Assembly: GCF_028622835.1 (NCBI RefSeq)
Contig: NZ_CP117677.1
Location: 1,384,001-1,448,000 of the forward strand
Reading direction: 5' to 3'
From: Caloramator sp. mosi_1
GTDB lineage: Bacteria > Bacillota > Clostridia > Clostridiales > Caloramatoraceae
DNA length: 64,000 nt
The position numbers and the translations under genes were made by a program. Below the pieces are notes generated by a model, which was given only the letters and a program-made list of their open reading frames with translations, was not told where the DNA came from and searched no databases. Below, piece after piece: positions 34,913 through 44,882 of this stretch. Position 1 is the first letter of the stretch. Each line of letters opens with the position of its first letter.

Positions 34913-36467
34913 TTGCAGGATTTATTTGATAAGTTAAATAGCTTTCAAAGAAGGGCAGTTGAGACAGATGAAAAATATGTGGCCCTAAGAGCAAGTGTAG
35001 GAAGTGGTAAGACTACAGTTATAGTGTACAGAGTATTATACTTACATCTTGTAAAAAAGTCCCTTTAGACAAAATTATGGTTGTTACATTTACAAACAAA
35101 GCTTCAGAGGAGCTAAAGGAACGGCTACAAAAACATATAAGTGAAGAAATCAAATATATAGGCACCTTCCACAGCATTGCAAATAGAATATTAAGGGAAA
35201 ATGTAGACTTAGAGGAATTTGGATATTCTAAGGATTTTAGAATAATATCCTATGACGAGGCAGGCGAGATATTAAATAATATAATCAGAGAAGGAAGATT
35301 AAATATAAAATATAAATCAAAAGTACAAAAAAGGATAGAAGAGTTTAAAAATGGTAATATACTGTATGCAAATATGAAGAGAGAAGATGATATTGAAAGA
35401 CTTTATGAAGAGTATAAAAGAGTAAAAAAGATAAAAACCTAATGGATTATGAAGATTTAATAATAAATTGTCGTGATTTCTTAAAGGAAAATTTAGAATT
35501 TGACCATATAATAGTAGACGAATTTCAGGATACAGATTATATGCAACTTGAACTAATAGAAAAAATTGCAGGGGATAGAGCAAAAATATTTGTTGTAGGA
35601 GATCCAAATCAAACAATATATTCCTTTAGGACAGGTACACGAAATATATTTAAGATGTTTATCGAAAAATATAATGCATCTATATATGAACTCCTATAAA
35701 CTACAGGTCAACAAGAACAATAACAGAGGCAGCAGCAGCTTTAATAGGTGAGAAAATACATTGTGAAAGGGAATATGGAGAACCAATAAAGATTACAAGT
35801 CACTATGATGCCTTCAATGAGGCAAGCTATGTCTTAAGAAGAATTAAAGAGTTAAAGGATAAGGGAGTACATCTTAAGGATATTGCTGTGCTTTTTAGAA
35901 GACAAGCACAGGGGGAATTCCTTTATGATGTACTAAGTCGAGAAGTTGAGTGTGAATTTATAAAGGGAATAGAAGTGGAAGAAGATAAAATTGATAAAGA
36001 AAGTGTGAAACTTCTTACACTTCATTCATCAAAGGGTTTAGAGTTTAAATATGTTTTTATGGTAGGAGTAAATGAAGGAAATATACCAATATCTAAAAAG
36101 CGGGAAATTGAAGAGGAAGAACTTAGACTTTTCTTTGTTGGTGTTACAAGGGCAAAGGAGGTCCTTGAGATTTCGTATATAAAGAGTCCATCTTTTTTGG
36201 ATTTAAGGGATATAAAAGCCAATATATAACTATGTTTCCCAAGAATCTTTTGTTAGAGGAGGATAATAATTCAAAATATACTTTAAATGAAATTTATGAT
36301 ATGTTAAGATTAGAAAAAGAAAAGAAAAATGCAGAAAAAAGGTTATCCATAAAAAATATGGAGAAGGAATTGTAATTTATGAGGATGATAATGTATTGAA
36401 GGTTAAATTTGATTCCTATGGTGAAAAGGAATTTTTAAAGTTGTTTTGCCAAGGAGAATTTATTTAA
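34913..36467 (+). CDS. Compact UvrD/PcrA-like superfamily 1 helicase lacking a 2B domain
   Basis: About 519 residues after repair, against 720-750 for PcrA. A TTG start follows TAGGTGAG. All core motifs are present: LNSFQRRAVET (Q), RASVGSGKTT (I), VTFTNKASEELKERL (Ia), GTFHSIANRIL, LMDYEDLI, IIVDEFQDTD (II), VVGDPNQTIYSFR (III), INYRSTRTI (IV), VKLLTLHSSKGLEF (V) and LFFVGVTRAKEVL (VI). Only about 80 residues separate IV from V, so the regulatory 2B domain is absent. The end has a PcrA-like Tudor segment (VIHKKYGEGIVIYEDDNVL). Five single-base losses are inferred near 35063, 35431, 35695, 36216 and 36340. Confidence 0.85.
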
Positions 36468-36478
36468 GGGGGATTTTT

Positions 36479-36634
36479 GTGGATGAATTCAACAATAACA
36501 ATGATTTAAATGATGAACCAGTAAGACTGGGGTTTAAAGATGTACTTGCAATGACTATTGCAGCAATAGAGGTGCTTTTACCTATTGCATTGGCCTTTGC
36601 TGCTATAATGGGAATTGTGTTTTTATATTGTTGA
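36479..36634 (+). CDS. Small single-pass membrane protein
   Basis: 51 residues from a GTG at 36479 with AAGGGGG 7 bases upstream (an ATG two codons later is possible). The first 20 residues are acidic and Asn-rich (VDEFNNNNDLNDEPVRLG). Residues 23-50 are one long hydrophobic helix ending FLYC. No family was recognised. It starts 11 bases after the UvrD-like gene, so it is probably co-transcribed with the helicases. Confidence 0.6.
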   Translation: MDEFNNNNDLNDEPVRLGFKDVLAMTIAAIEVLLPIALAFAAIMGIVFLYC

Positions 36635-36662
36635 AGTTTTGGATTAAATAGGGAGGAAGTTG

Positions 36663-38469
36663 ATGAGCTATATAAAGGAAAGAATGAAAAGTATTTATTT
36701 CAATAATAAACTTTTTATTTTTGCTGTGTTTTTACTTTTTATTAAGAGTATTTCAATATTGGCATATATAATAACAGATACAAAGAGTTTTGCTTTTTTT
36801 ACACTATAGGTTGTATACCCTCATACCTACTTTATTTTTCTTATATTATTATTTTAATGTCCTTTTATTTTTTATTTAGAGGAAAGGCTAAAGTTTATTA
36901 TTTATTTTTTATAAACTTTTTAATTACTATTTTATTCTTGGTTGATATTTGGTACTTTAGAGGTTTTGGAAGTTTTTATCAGTACATTCATTGATGCAGA
37001 CAGGAAACTTATACAATTTATCGGATAGCATAAAATCCCTTATAAGATTTTATGATTTAATTTTATTTTTAGATATTTTTGTGTTGTATTATTTTTATAA
37101 GAAACATAGTGTATACGTATTGAGAAAAAGTGTACAAGCTAAAGCATTTACTATTTCATTTTTGATTTCAATAATTTTTATAGTTGAACCAGTAGATGCA
37201 AAGATTTTATTTAATACAAAAAACAGGCAATATATCAGATAACATATTCTCCAAAGGTTACTATTTCTAATTTATCGCCAATTGGATATCACGTTTTTGA
37301 TGTTTTCAATTATATAAAAGAATGTAGGCATATTGAACTTACTGAAGTGGAAAAGGCTGAAATAAATGAGTGGTTTAATAAAAAGGAAAAGATAGAAGCA
37401 GATAATGAGTACAAAGGTTATTTTAAAGGTAAAAATCTTATATATATACAGGTGGAATCTTTAGAGAATTTTGTGATTAATAAGAAAATAAATTCTAAGG
37501 AGATAACTCCAAATTTAAATAGACTTTTAAAAAATAGTATTTATTTTGATAATTATCACGAGCAAACCCATAATGGAATAAGTTCTGATGGAGATTTTAT
37601 AATAAATACTTCTATGTACCCTGTTCGAAGGGGAAGTACATTTTTAGATATCCAGATAATACCTACAATTCTTTACCAAAGATACTCAAAAATACGGATA
37701 CTATACTCACGCAATACATTCAGATAAAGGACCCTATTGGAATTGGATGAGGGCATTATATTCGATAGGCTTTGAAAAGTGTACTGATGAAACAAGTTTT
37801 AATGTTGACGAAAAGATAGGTTTAGGATTGAGCGATGAATCCTATTTAAAACAGATAGTGCCTTTAATTATAGCTCAAAAGAAGCCATTTTATACATTTA
37901 TAGTTACATTAACAAGTCATATGCCCTTTAATATCGATGATAAATATAGAAATTTAAATCTAAATAAGGAACTTAATGACTCCTATTTAGGTGGGTATTT
38001 TGAAAGCATTCATTATGCAGATAAGTGCTTAGGAATGTTTATAGATGAACTTGATAAACAAGGAATATTAGAGGATACGGTAATTGTTATATCAGGAGAT
38101 CACGAAGGAGTTCATAAATATTATCAAAGTAGTATCGAAAATTTAAGCCAAAAAGAGGATTGGTGGCTTGTTAATAACAAAGAGATACCTCTTATAATTT
38201 ATCACAAGGGTATGCAGCCAAAGGTGATTAATACAATAGGTGGACAAATTGACCTTCTACCAACAATATGTTATCTGCTTGGAATAGAAAGTTCTGAATA
38301 TCAAGATACAGCTATAGGTAGAGTTTTACTAAATACTAACTTAAATTTTACAGTTTTAGATGATGGAAAGGTTATTGGAGAGGTTGATGAAGAATTAAAA
38401 CAACACGCATTAAAGGGTATTGAGATTTCAGATAAGATTATTAGTTCAAATTACTTTAATGGAAGATAA
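36663..38469 (+). CDS. LTA synthase-family membrane sulfatase (phosphoglycerol transferase-like)
   Basis: About 603 residues after repair. Four to five N-terminal membrane segments are followed by an extracellular sulfatase-fold domain: IYIQVESLENFVI (first metal ligand), THNGISSDGDFIINTSMYP (nucleophile loop), FIVTLTSHMPF, VIVISGDHEGVH (second metal pair) and IPLIIYHKG. In LtaS the nucleophile loop reads GKTSDAEF with Thr; here the matching residue is Ser. Five losses are inferred near 36798, 36980, 37240, 37643 and 37692. It probably polymerises a phosphoglycerol polymer or decorates a glycan; the substrate is not shown. Confidence 0.82.
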
Positions 38470-38490
38470 GGGCATAAGCCCTTATCTTAT
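38465..38490. terminator. Terminator hairpin between the LTA-synthase-like gene and asnA
   Basis: GATAAGGGC (38465-38473) and GCCCTTATC (38478-38486) with an ATAA loop; it starts inside the plus-strand stop region and lies 6 bases beyond the asnA stop on the minus strand. T-rich flanks are short. Confidence 0.7.
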
Positions 38491-38491
38491 A

Positions 38492-39497
38492 TTAAAGCAA
38501 AGTGATGCCTAATTCACTGCATTTTTGTATTATATGCTCTGGCCAGACAGATGATTGAACTTCCCCAATATGAGCTTTTCTTAGAAAGAACATACATATT
38601 CTTGATTGACCAATTCCACCACCTATCGTAAAAGGAAGTTCCTCTTGTAAAATCATCTGGTGGAAGGGTAAGTCTAATCTATCTTTGCAGTTGCATTTTT
38701 CAATCTGATAAAGCAGAGCATCTTTATCTACTCTAATTCCCATAGAAGACAATTCAAAGGCACAGTCTAAGACAGGATAGTAGAATATAATATCACCATT
38801 TAATTTCCAATCATCATAATCAGGAGAACGTCCGTCGTGTTTTATTCCTGATTTTAGATAATCCCTATCTGCATTAAGAATATAGCTCCATATTTTTTAC
38901 AGGCTTGATATTCACGTTCTTTAGGTGAAAGTTCTGGGTACATATCCTCAAGTTCCTGAGTTGTAATAAATGTTATTTCCTTAGGCAGAATAGGTGTAAT
39001 GTGAGGGTATAGGCTATAAACGTAAAGTTCGGTTTGTTTAAAAACACTATATATATCTTTAACTATTTGCTTTAGTGTCTGAACTGTTCTTTGTTCCTTT
39101 AATATTATTTTTCCCAATCCCATTGATCAACATAAATTGAGTGCAGTGCATCAAGTTCCTCATCACGTCTAATTGCGTTCATATCAGTGTATAGTCCTTC
39201 ACCAGGTTTAAAACCATATCTTTTAAGTGCATATCTTTTCCATTTTGCCAATGATTGAACAACCTCAAGGGATTCTCCTTTAATATCAAAGGCATCAAAG
39301 GATACTGTTCTTTCAACTCCATTTAAATAGTCATTTAACCCTGTGGACTTTTGTACAAATAGAGGAGCAGAAACTCTTGTTAAGTTAAGCTTTTGGGATA
39401 ACACGGATTCAAAGTAGTCCTTTAATCTCTTAATTGCAATTTCAGTCTCCTTTAAATCGAGGGTAGGTTTATAATCATAGCATACCTTCCATTCCAT
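38492..39497 (-). CDS. asnA: Aspartate-ammonia ligase (asparagine synthetase A)
   Basis: Makes asparagine from aspartate, ammonia and ATP; 335 residues after repair, the usual AsnA length. Conserved segments: [66 protein letters not shown], then [17 protein letters not shown] and EVQSSVWP. Two losses are inferred near 39111 (an A) and 38885 (a T). Class-II-tRNA-synthetase-like fold. It is controlled by an Asn T-box immediately upstream and ends at a hairpin shared with the converging gene. Confidence 0.95.
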
Positions 39498-39549
39498 AAT
39501 AGTTCCTCCTTAATACAATAGATTTTTATATATGTAGCGCTACAGATTA

Positions 39550-39815
39550 CAAAATAAAAACCCTTCATCCCTTTAATGGGACGAAAGGTTAACTTCCGCG
39601 GTACCACCCAAATTGGTATAAAACCCACTCTCAGTACGGAGATAAACTCGATACTGTACTCCTTTTAACGGTAGAGTTTTCCGCCCAAGTCTACTTTCAT
39701 AAAGATTTCGGTTGGGAGCTTAGGGATGTTCTTCAAAACAGGCTTCGTACTGGTCTTCCACCATCACCAGCTCGCTTTAACTACTTCCTGTATCTACTCT
39801 TCCCTTCATCGCTTT
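39550..39815 (-). promoter_or_regulatory. T-box leader with Asn (AAC) specifier, upstream of asnA
   Basis: On the minus strand the T-box core TGGTACCGCGG lies at 39606-39596, followed by a CGTCCC...GGGATG terminator stem and TTTTTATTTTG (ending ~39550). In the Stem I 3' side GAACATCCC gives specifier AAC (39730-39728) followed by A, matching tRNA-Asn and the downstream gene. Uncharged tRNA-Asn should favour the antiterminator. The remaining 39498-39549 holds only the asnA ribosome site. Confidence 0.92.
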
Positions 39816-39821
39816 TTACTA

Positions 39822-39850
39822 ATTATAAAGTGAAATTTTATAAATGTCAA
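39822..39850 (-). promoter_or_regulatory. Consensus sigma-A promoter of the asnA T-box transcript
   Basis: Minus strand TTGACA (39850-39845), exactly 17 bases, TATAAT (39827-39822). Both hexamers are perfect consensus. Start of transcription near 39815. Confidence 0.92.
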
Positions 39851-40059
39851 CATTCAATTTTAAAAATTTTTTATATTGTATTATTTTGATTGGTATTTAT
39901 AAATATACTTTTTTATTGGTATATAGATTGGTTAAAGTGATTATCTTTTATTTATTTACTTGAATAAAATAGATTTATTTATAGTATTAATAAGTTTATA
40001 ATAATTTTACATACGTTATAAAACATAATATTGAATAGTTTTTATGATTATCAAAATTA

Positions 40060-40068
40060 TGCTATAAT
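40060..40068 (+). promoter_or_regulatory. Extended -10 promoter before the GGDEF gene
   Basis: TGCTATAAT (40060-40068) gives a TGn extended -10; the -35 region is only T-rich. The 39851-40059 stretch between this and the asnA promoter is very AT-rich with no gene or repeat seen. Confidence 0.5.
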
Positions 40069-40126
40069 TTATTTGGTTATTTCTATAAATAAAATTAAAA
40101 TTGTAGGTTTGGGGTGTTTTGTAGGT

Positions 40127-43100
40127 ATGCTTGAAAATGATGTAATTAATACAGAATTTCATAAGGAAATAAATGAGTTGGAACAAATAATAGTGCATAC
40201 ATTAGATAAAAATAAAAATGTACTTATTAAGGGTAGTAGAGGATACGGCAAAACATTTTTGTTAAAGAGGATTTCAGAAAATATTAGAAATAATAATACA
40301 TATACAATATATATAAATTCAAAAGATAAAAATGCTTATATAGATTTTATAAATCAATTATTGAAGATTTATCAATTGCATAAAAATTATACAGTATTTA
40401 ATAAAGAAATTTTAGAGCTTTTATTGTCAAAGGTTAATAAAAATAGTAAAGATGAATTATATATATTATTTTATTATATAAGACAGATAATAAAAGATAT
40501 TACTTTATATTCTAAGTTAATTGTATTAATAGATGATATTCAGTATCAAGATGAATATATTATTGATTTAATTACTTTTTTATTAAAGGAGAAACTGTAT
40601 GAAGGTTTTAACTTTGTTATAGCATATTCTGAATCTTTAAATATAAATTTTATCAAATTTATTGAAGATATCAAGAAATTTGATTTTGAAGAATTTAAGT
40701 TAAAAGGAATATGTGAAAAAATATGATTAATAAATACACTAAGTTTAATAAGATGTATGATGAGGAAAAAATAAAAACTATTATAAAAGCTACTGATGGA
40801 AATCCACTTTTATTTATACAATATATGAATTATCAAAAAATAAAAGAGAGCTTTATAATGAACTATGGCCTATAAAAACATTTAACCAATTAGAGGAAGA
40901 ATATAAAAAATTAATGAAATTTATTTCCCTTTTTAAAAATGGTGTAAGCCCATACGTTTTATCGAAGTTAACAGGATATGAAATAGACAATGTAGAAAGA
41001 ATATTAAGTAAATTATTTATGGAAGGATTGATAAGTTATAGCATAACAGATATAGGATTTATTTATAAATCATCTTTTATGCTGCTAACAAATCACATAT
41101 TGAAGGGATTGAATATTGAATATGTAAATTCATTAAGATTAGAAATAGTAAAGTTACTTAGTGAAAATAAAACACATTTTTTATATTTAACGAGGAGATT
41201 TTATATCAAATAAATCAAATCAATGATAATAAATTAAAGTTAGAATATTTAAGTAGGCTTAAGAAGTTTTATTTTAATGAGAAAAAATGGAATGCACTAA
41301 TTGAGGTAATGTACGAAACAATTGAATTAATCAGCAATGAAGAAGTATTAAATATATATGAATCAATTGCAGATATATATGAATTAAATGGTGAAACAAA
41401 AAGAGCACTTGATATATACAACGATTTGATAAGTAAATACAAAGACGATAAAATTATAACACTTGAAATTTTAATAAGAAAAGCAAAACTGTTTATAAGA
41501 ACAAACAATGTTAAGGATTTTAAAACTATATTATCTGAAATAAAAAATTATAAAACGGAATATATAAGAGACAAAAAGATATTAAATAATTTAGTAATAA
41601 TAAATGCATACGACACACTATTTGATGGTGATTTAGAAAAATCAAAACATATATGTTTTAATATATTAAAAAATATAGAAATGGAACCTATTTTAAAAGG
41701 AGAAGCACATCAAATTCTGGCGGTTATAGATAAATTTTCTGGTAACCCAAAGGGGCAATAAGTAATTTCTTAAGGGCATATAAATTATTCACAAAGTGTG
41801 GATATATAAGAGGTATTGTATATTCACTAAATAATTGTGGAACTATATGGGTTGATGATTTTGAGGATTTTTCAAAGGGAATAAAATATTTAAATAAATC
41901 CAAAGAGATAGCAAGAAAAAATAATGTTATATCCTTAGAAATTATGCCTATATGCAACATAGCATTTACATTATTTTATCAATTAGAACTTGATGAATGT
42001 AAAAAAATTGTGTTGAGGCAATGAGATATGTAAATAGAGTAAATAATGTAGCAATAAAGACATTGATATTAGGGTGCCTTTCATTTATAGAATTAATAAA
42101 TGGAAATTTTAAAAAGGCAATGAAATACTTAGAAGAATCAAAGATTTTAATAGATAAGGTACATAGTAATTATATATGGTCTTATTATTTATCAATGGCC
42201 TTAATTAACTTTCTAACAAATAATGAGAAAGAATTTAAAAACTACTTAGATATTTTAAAAAATAGTAATGATAAGTTACCTATAAATAAAGAAATAAACG
42301 TATTTTATAATATATATATTCCTGAATATTATATTAATAACATAGAAAAACTAAATCAAAATTTTAAGTTTAGTATATGTTTACTTTTATGTGAAAAAGA
42401 ATTTAATGATTATGCAAATAAAATATTTGAAAAGATTATAAATGAACAGAAAGATAGTATTAATTTAGTTGCTAAAGTGCAGCTAATAAAGTATTTTTAG
42501 GATATAATTTAGAGTTAGAAGATATAGAATTGTTAATTAATAAAATAAAAAATAAACACATTCTATGGAAACTGTATATAATAAAAGCTTTATTAAATAG
42601 TAACCAAAATAATAAGTTTTCTGCTATAAATGATATTATACAAGCGGCTAATATAATAAATACTATCTTTAGTGGACTGAATTTTTCCTTAAAAACAAAT
42701 TATGTGAAAAGATATGAAATATACTTAAAAAAACTTAAAGAAACTAATTTAATAGATTATTTTCTTGGTGTTTTGCATAATGAAGATAACAAATATGAAA
42801 TGAATTTAGAAGAAATAAGGAAATATTGGATGAGCGAAAATAACAGTAAAGGCAATGAAATATTAGAAAATGTAATGCAGGTTATGAATAATTATTCCAA
42901 TGATTGTTTGAAAAATCTTGAATTGATAGTAAGCTATATAAAATCTATAACTATGTCCGATGAGGTTTATATAGTAGATTCAACTGATAAAGTAATAGTA
43001 AGTACTAAAAAGAATTAAAATATAAAGAGTCAATAAAAAATTTAAAAGAGGGTATTTTTGAAACATATAAATACAAACTTAATAAAAATATAACAACTAT

Positions 43101-44182
43101 GATAATCAAATTAAAAAATAAGCAATTTATTGAAGCATTTTTGGTAGCTAAAAGTGATAAACATTTAAACAATATTAATATAGATTCACTTAATTACTGC
43201 AAAATGTTTAATAACCTGATACTTCATAATATTCATCAACTTAATATTAATCAGAACTTTTATGTTGACAAATTAACAGGTGCTTATAATAGAAAGTATA
43301 TGGACATAGTTTTTCAAGACTTAAACAAATATCAAAATTATAGTTTAGCAATGTTTGATATTGATAATTTTAAGTATATAAACGATAAGTATGGACATTT
43401 AATGGGAGATGAAGTTTTACGACAATTTTCTAAAGTAGTATTGATGGCTAATAAAAGGGAGTTTTTCCTGTTTAGGTATGGTGGAGAAGAATTCTTATTA
43501 TTTATGCCTGATACTTCGAAAGAAGAAGCACTTGTTTTTGTGAAGAGATTAGAAAAGTTATAGAAAATATAGAAATTATAGGTTTGGAATATAAAATTAC
43601 AGTAAGTTCAGGAATATTTTATTGTGATAATATTAAACAAAACATTAATTCATCTATTGAAAAAGCAGATGCAGCACTTTACATTTCAAAAATACAGGAA
43701 AAAATAGGTGTACAGTTTGGGATATAGAAAACAATATACACGAAAATAGTTTAAACTTTATTCCTACCGGAAATGTACTTAAAGATACAAAATATTTGGA
43801 TGGAATTTCTAAAATAATTAATATTGCCAAGTTGAATTTAGATAAGGAAAAGAAAATAGAATTATATAAAAATAGATTAAAGGATTTATTTGAAGCATCA
43901 TTTGTAAATATACACAAAGCTGAAACGCAATATTTTAAAGATGATCTATTTGAATTTACATTATCAAAGGTAATTGAGGAAAAAGGTATAAAGGTATTTA
44001 TAGAGACAATAAAACAACATAATTCCTTTTTAATTAGGGAAAATATACTTGTTCCTATAATAAAAAATGAAGCTGTAGAATACGTATTACACATTGTATT
44101 TGATAATCAAAAGTTGCTTTTATTGCATCAAGATTATAATGCTCTTTCAACTATTGCTCAAATATACTTACTTATGGTATAA
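40127..44182 (+). CDS. ATPase (STAND/AAA-like)-TPR-GAF-GGDEF signalling protein
   Basis: About 1354 residues after repair. Domains in order: NTPase with Walker A KGSRGYGKTFLLKR (~residues 38-51) and Walker B LIVLIDDIQYQDE (~150); a winged-helix-like segment; a long helical TPR-type region (~350-850, e.g. ESIADIYELNGETKRALDIYNDLI); a GAF-like segment (SDEVYIVDSTDKVIVST); GGDEF domain with DKLTGAYNRKYM, FDIDNFKYINDKYGH and RYGGEEF (active GGEEF); and a short C-terminal region. The RxxD inhibition site before GGEEF is absent. It is predicted to make c-di-GMP in response to a signal sensed by the NTPase/TPR part. The gene is more AT-rich than its neighbours. Nine losses are inferred. Confidence 0.82.
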
Positions 44183-44222
44183 TCAAATGTTGTTAAAACT
44201 TTAATACAAAGGAGCGTTAGAT

Positions 44223-44720
44223 ATGAGCTTATATAAAAAGTGGGAAGAACTTGCAGATTCAAAGGTTAATGCACCAGATTATGAAGAGTTTTGGACAGAC
44301 TATTTAAAGAAAGAACAGGAAATCTATAAAGACATATTAGAGAACAAGAAAAATGTAGTTGAAGGAAAATTAAAGGACCTTGCTAATCAATATGGTGTTG
44401 ATGAGCTTACATTTGCTGCATTTGTATCAGGTATCAACACAAGTTTAGTAAATCCAGTAGATGAAGAAAAATTAGAAGAGGATACAGAACTTAAGCTTGA
44501 AATAGACTTTGAAAAGCTATATTATAATATGCTTGATGCAAAGGCTAATTGGTTATATGAACTTCCAGAATGGGATGGAATTTTATCAGTAGAAAGAAGA
44601 AAGGAAATAAGAAAAGAATACAACAAATCAAAGATAGTTGTAAATGAAAACAAAGTAGGTAGAAATGATCCTTGCCCTTGTGGTTCAGGCAAAAAATATA
44701 AGAAATGTTATGGAAAATAA
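44223..44720 (+). CDS. SEC-C zinc-motif protein
   Basis: 165 residues, intact, acidic and helical ([28 protein letters not shown]) with a C-terminal SEC-C motif [20 protein letters not shown]: the C-x-C-x8-C zinc knuckle also found at the end of SecA. Proteins of this type are widespread in Clostridia without a settled role. AAAGGAGCG precedes the ATG; the stop lies inside the following terminator stem. Confidence 0.85.
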   Translation: MSLYKKWEELADSKVNAPDYEEFWTDYLKKEQEIYKDILENKKNVVEGKLKDLANQYGVDELTFAAFVSGINTSLVNPVDEEKLEEDTELKLEIDFEKLYYNMLDAKANWLYELPEWDGILSVERRKEIRKEYNKSKIVVNENKVGRNDPCPCGSGKKYKKCYGK

Positions 44721-44745
44721 AGGTGCATTTGCACCTTTATTTTAT
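44714..44745 (+). terminator. Intrinsic terminator after the SEC-C gene
   Basis: AAATAAAGGTGC (44715-44726), loop ATTT, GCACCTTTATTT (44731-44742), then TATATTTTT. The TAA stop codon is part of the stem. Confidence 0.88.
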
Positions 44746-44882
44746 ATTTTTATGATTAATTACTTAAATGTGGTTTTATAAAAAATTTACATTTTAAGAA
44801 CAATATTTTAGTTGTAGAAAAAAATTAAACAAATTATATTATAAATATGACATTAAATTTTTAAAGAAGGAAGGTCTTAATT

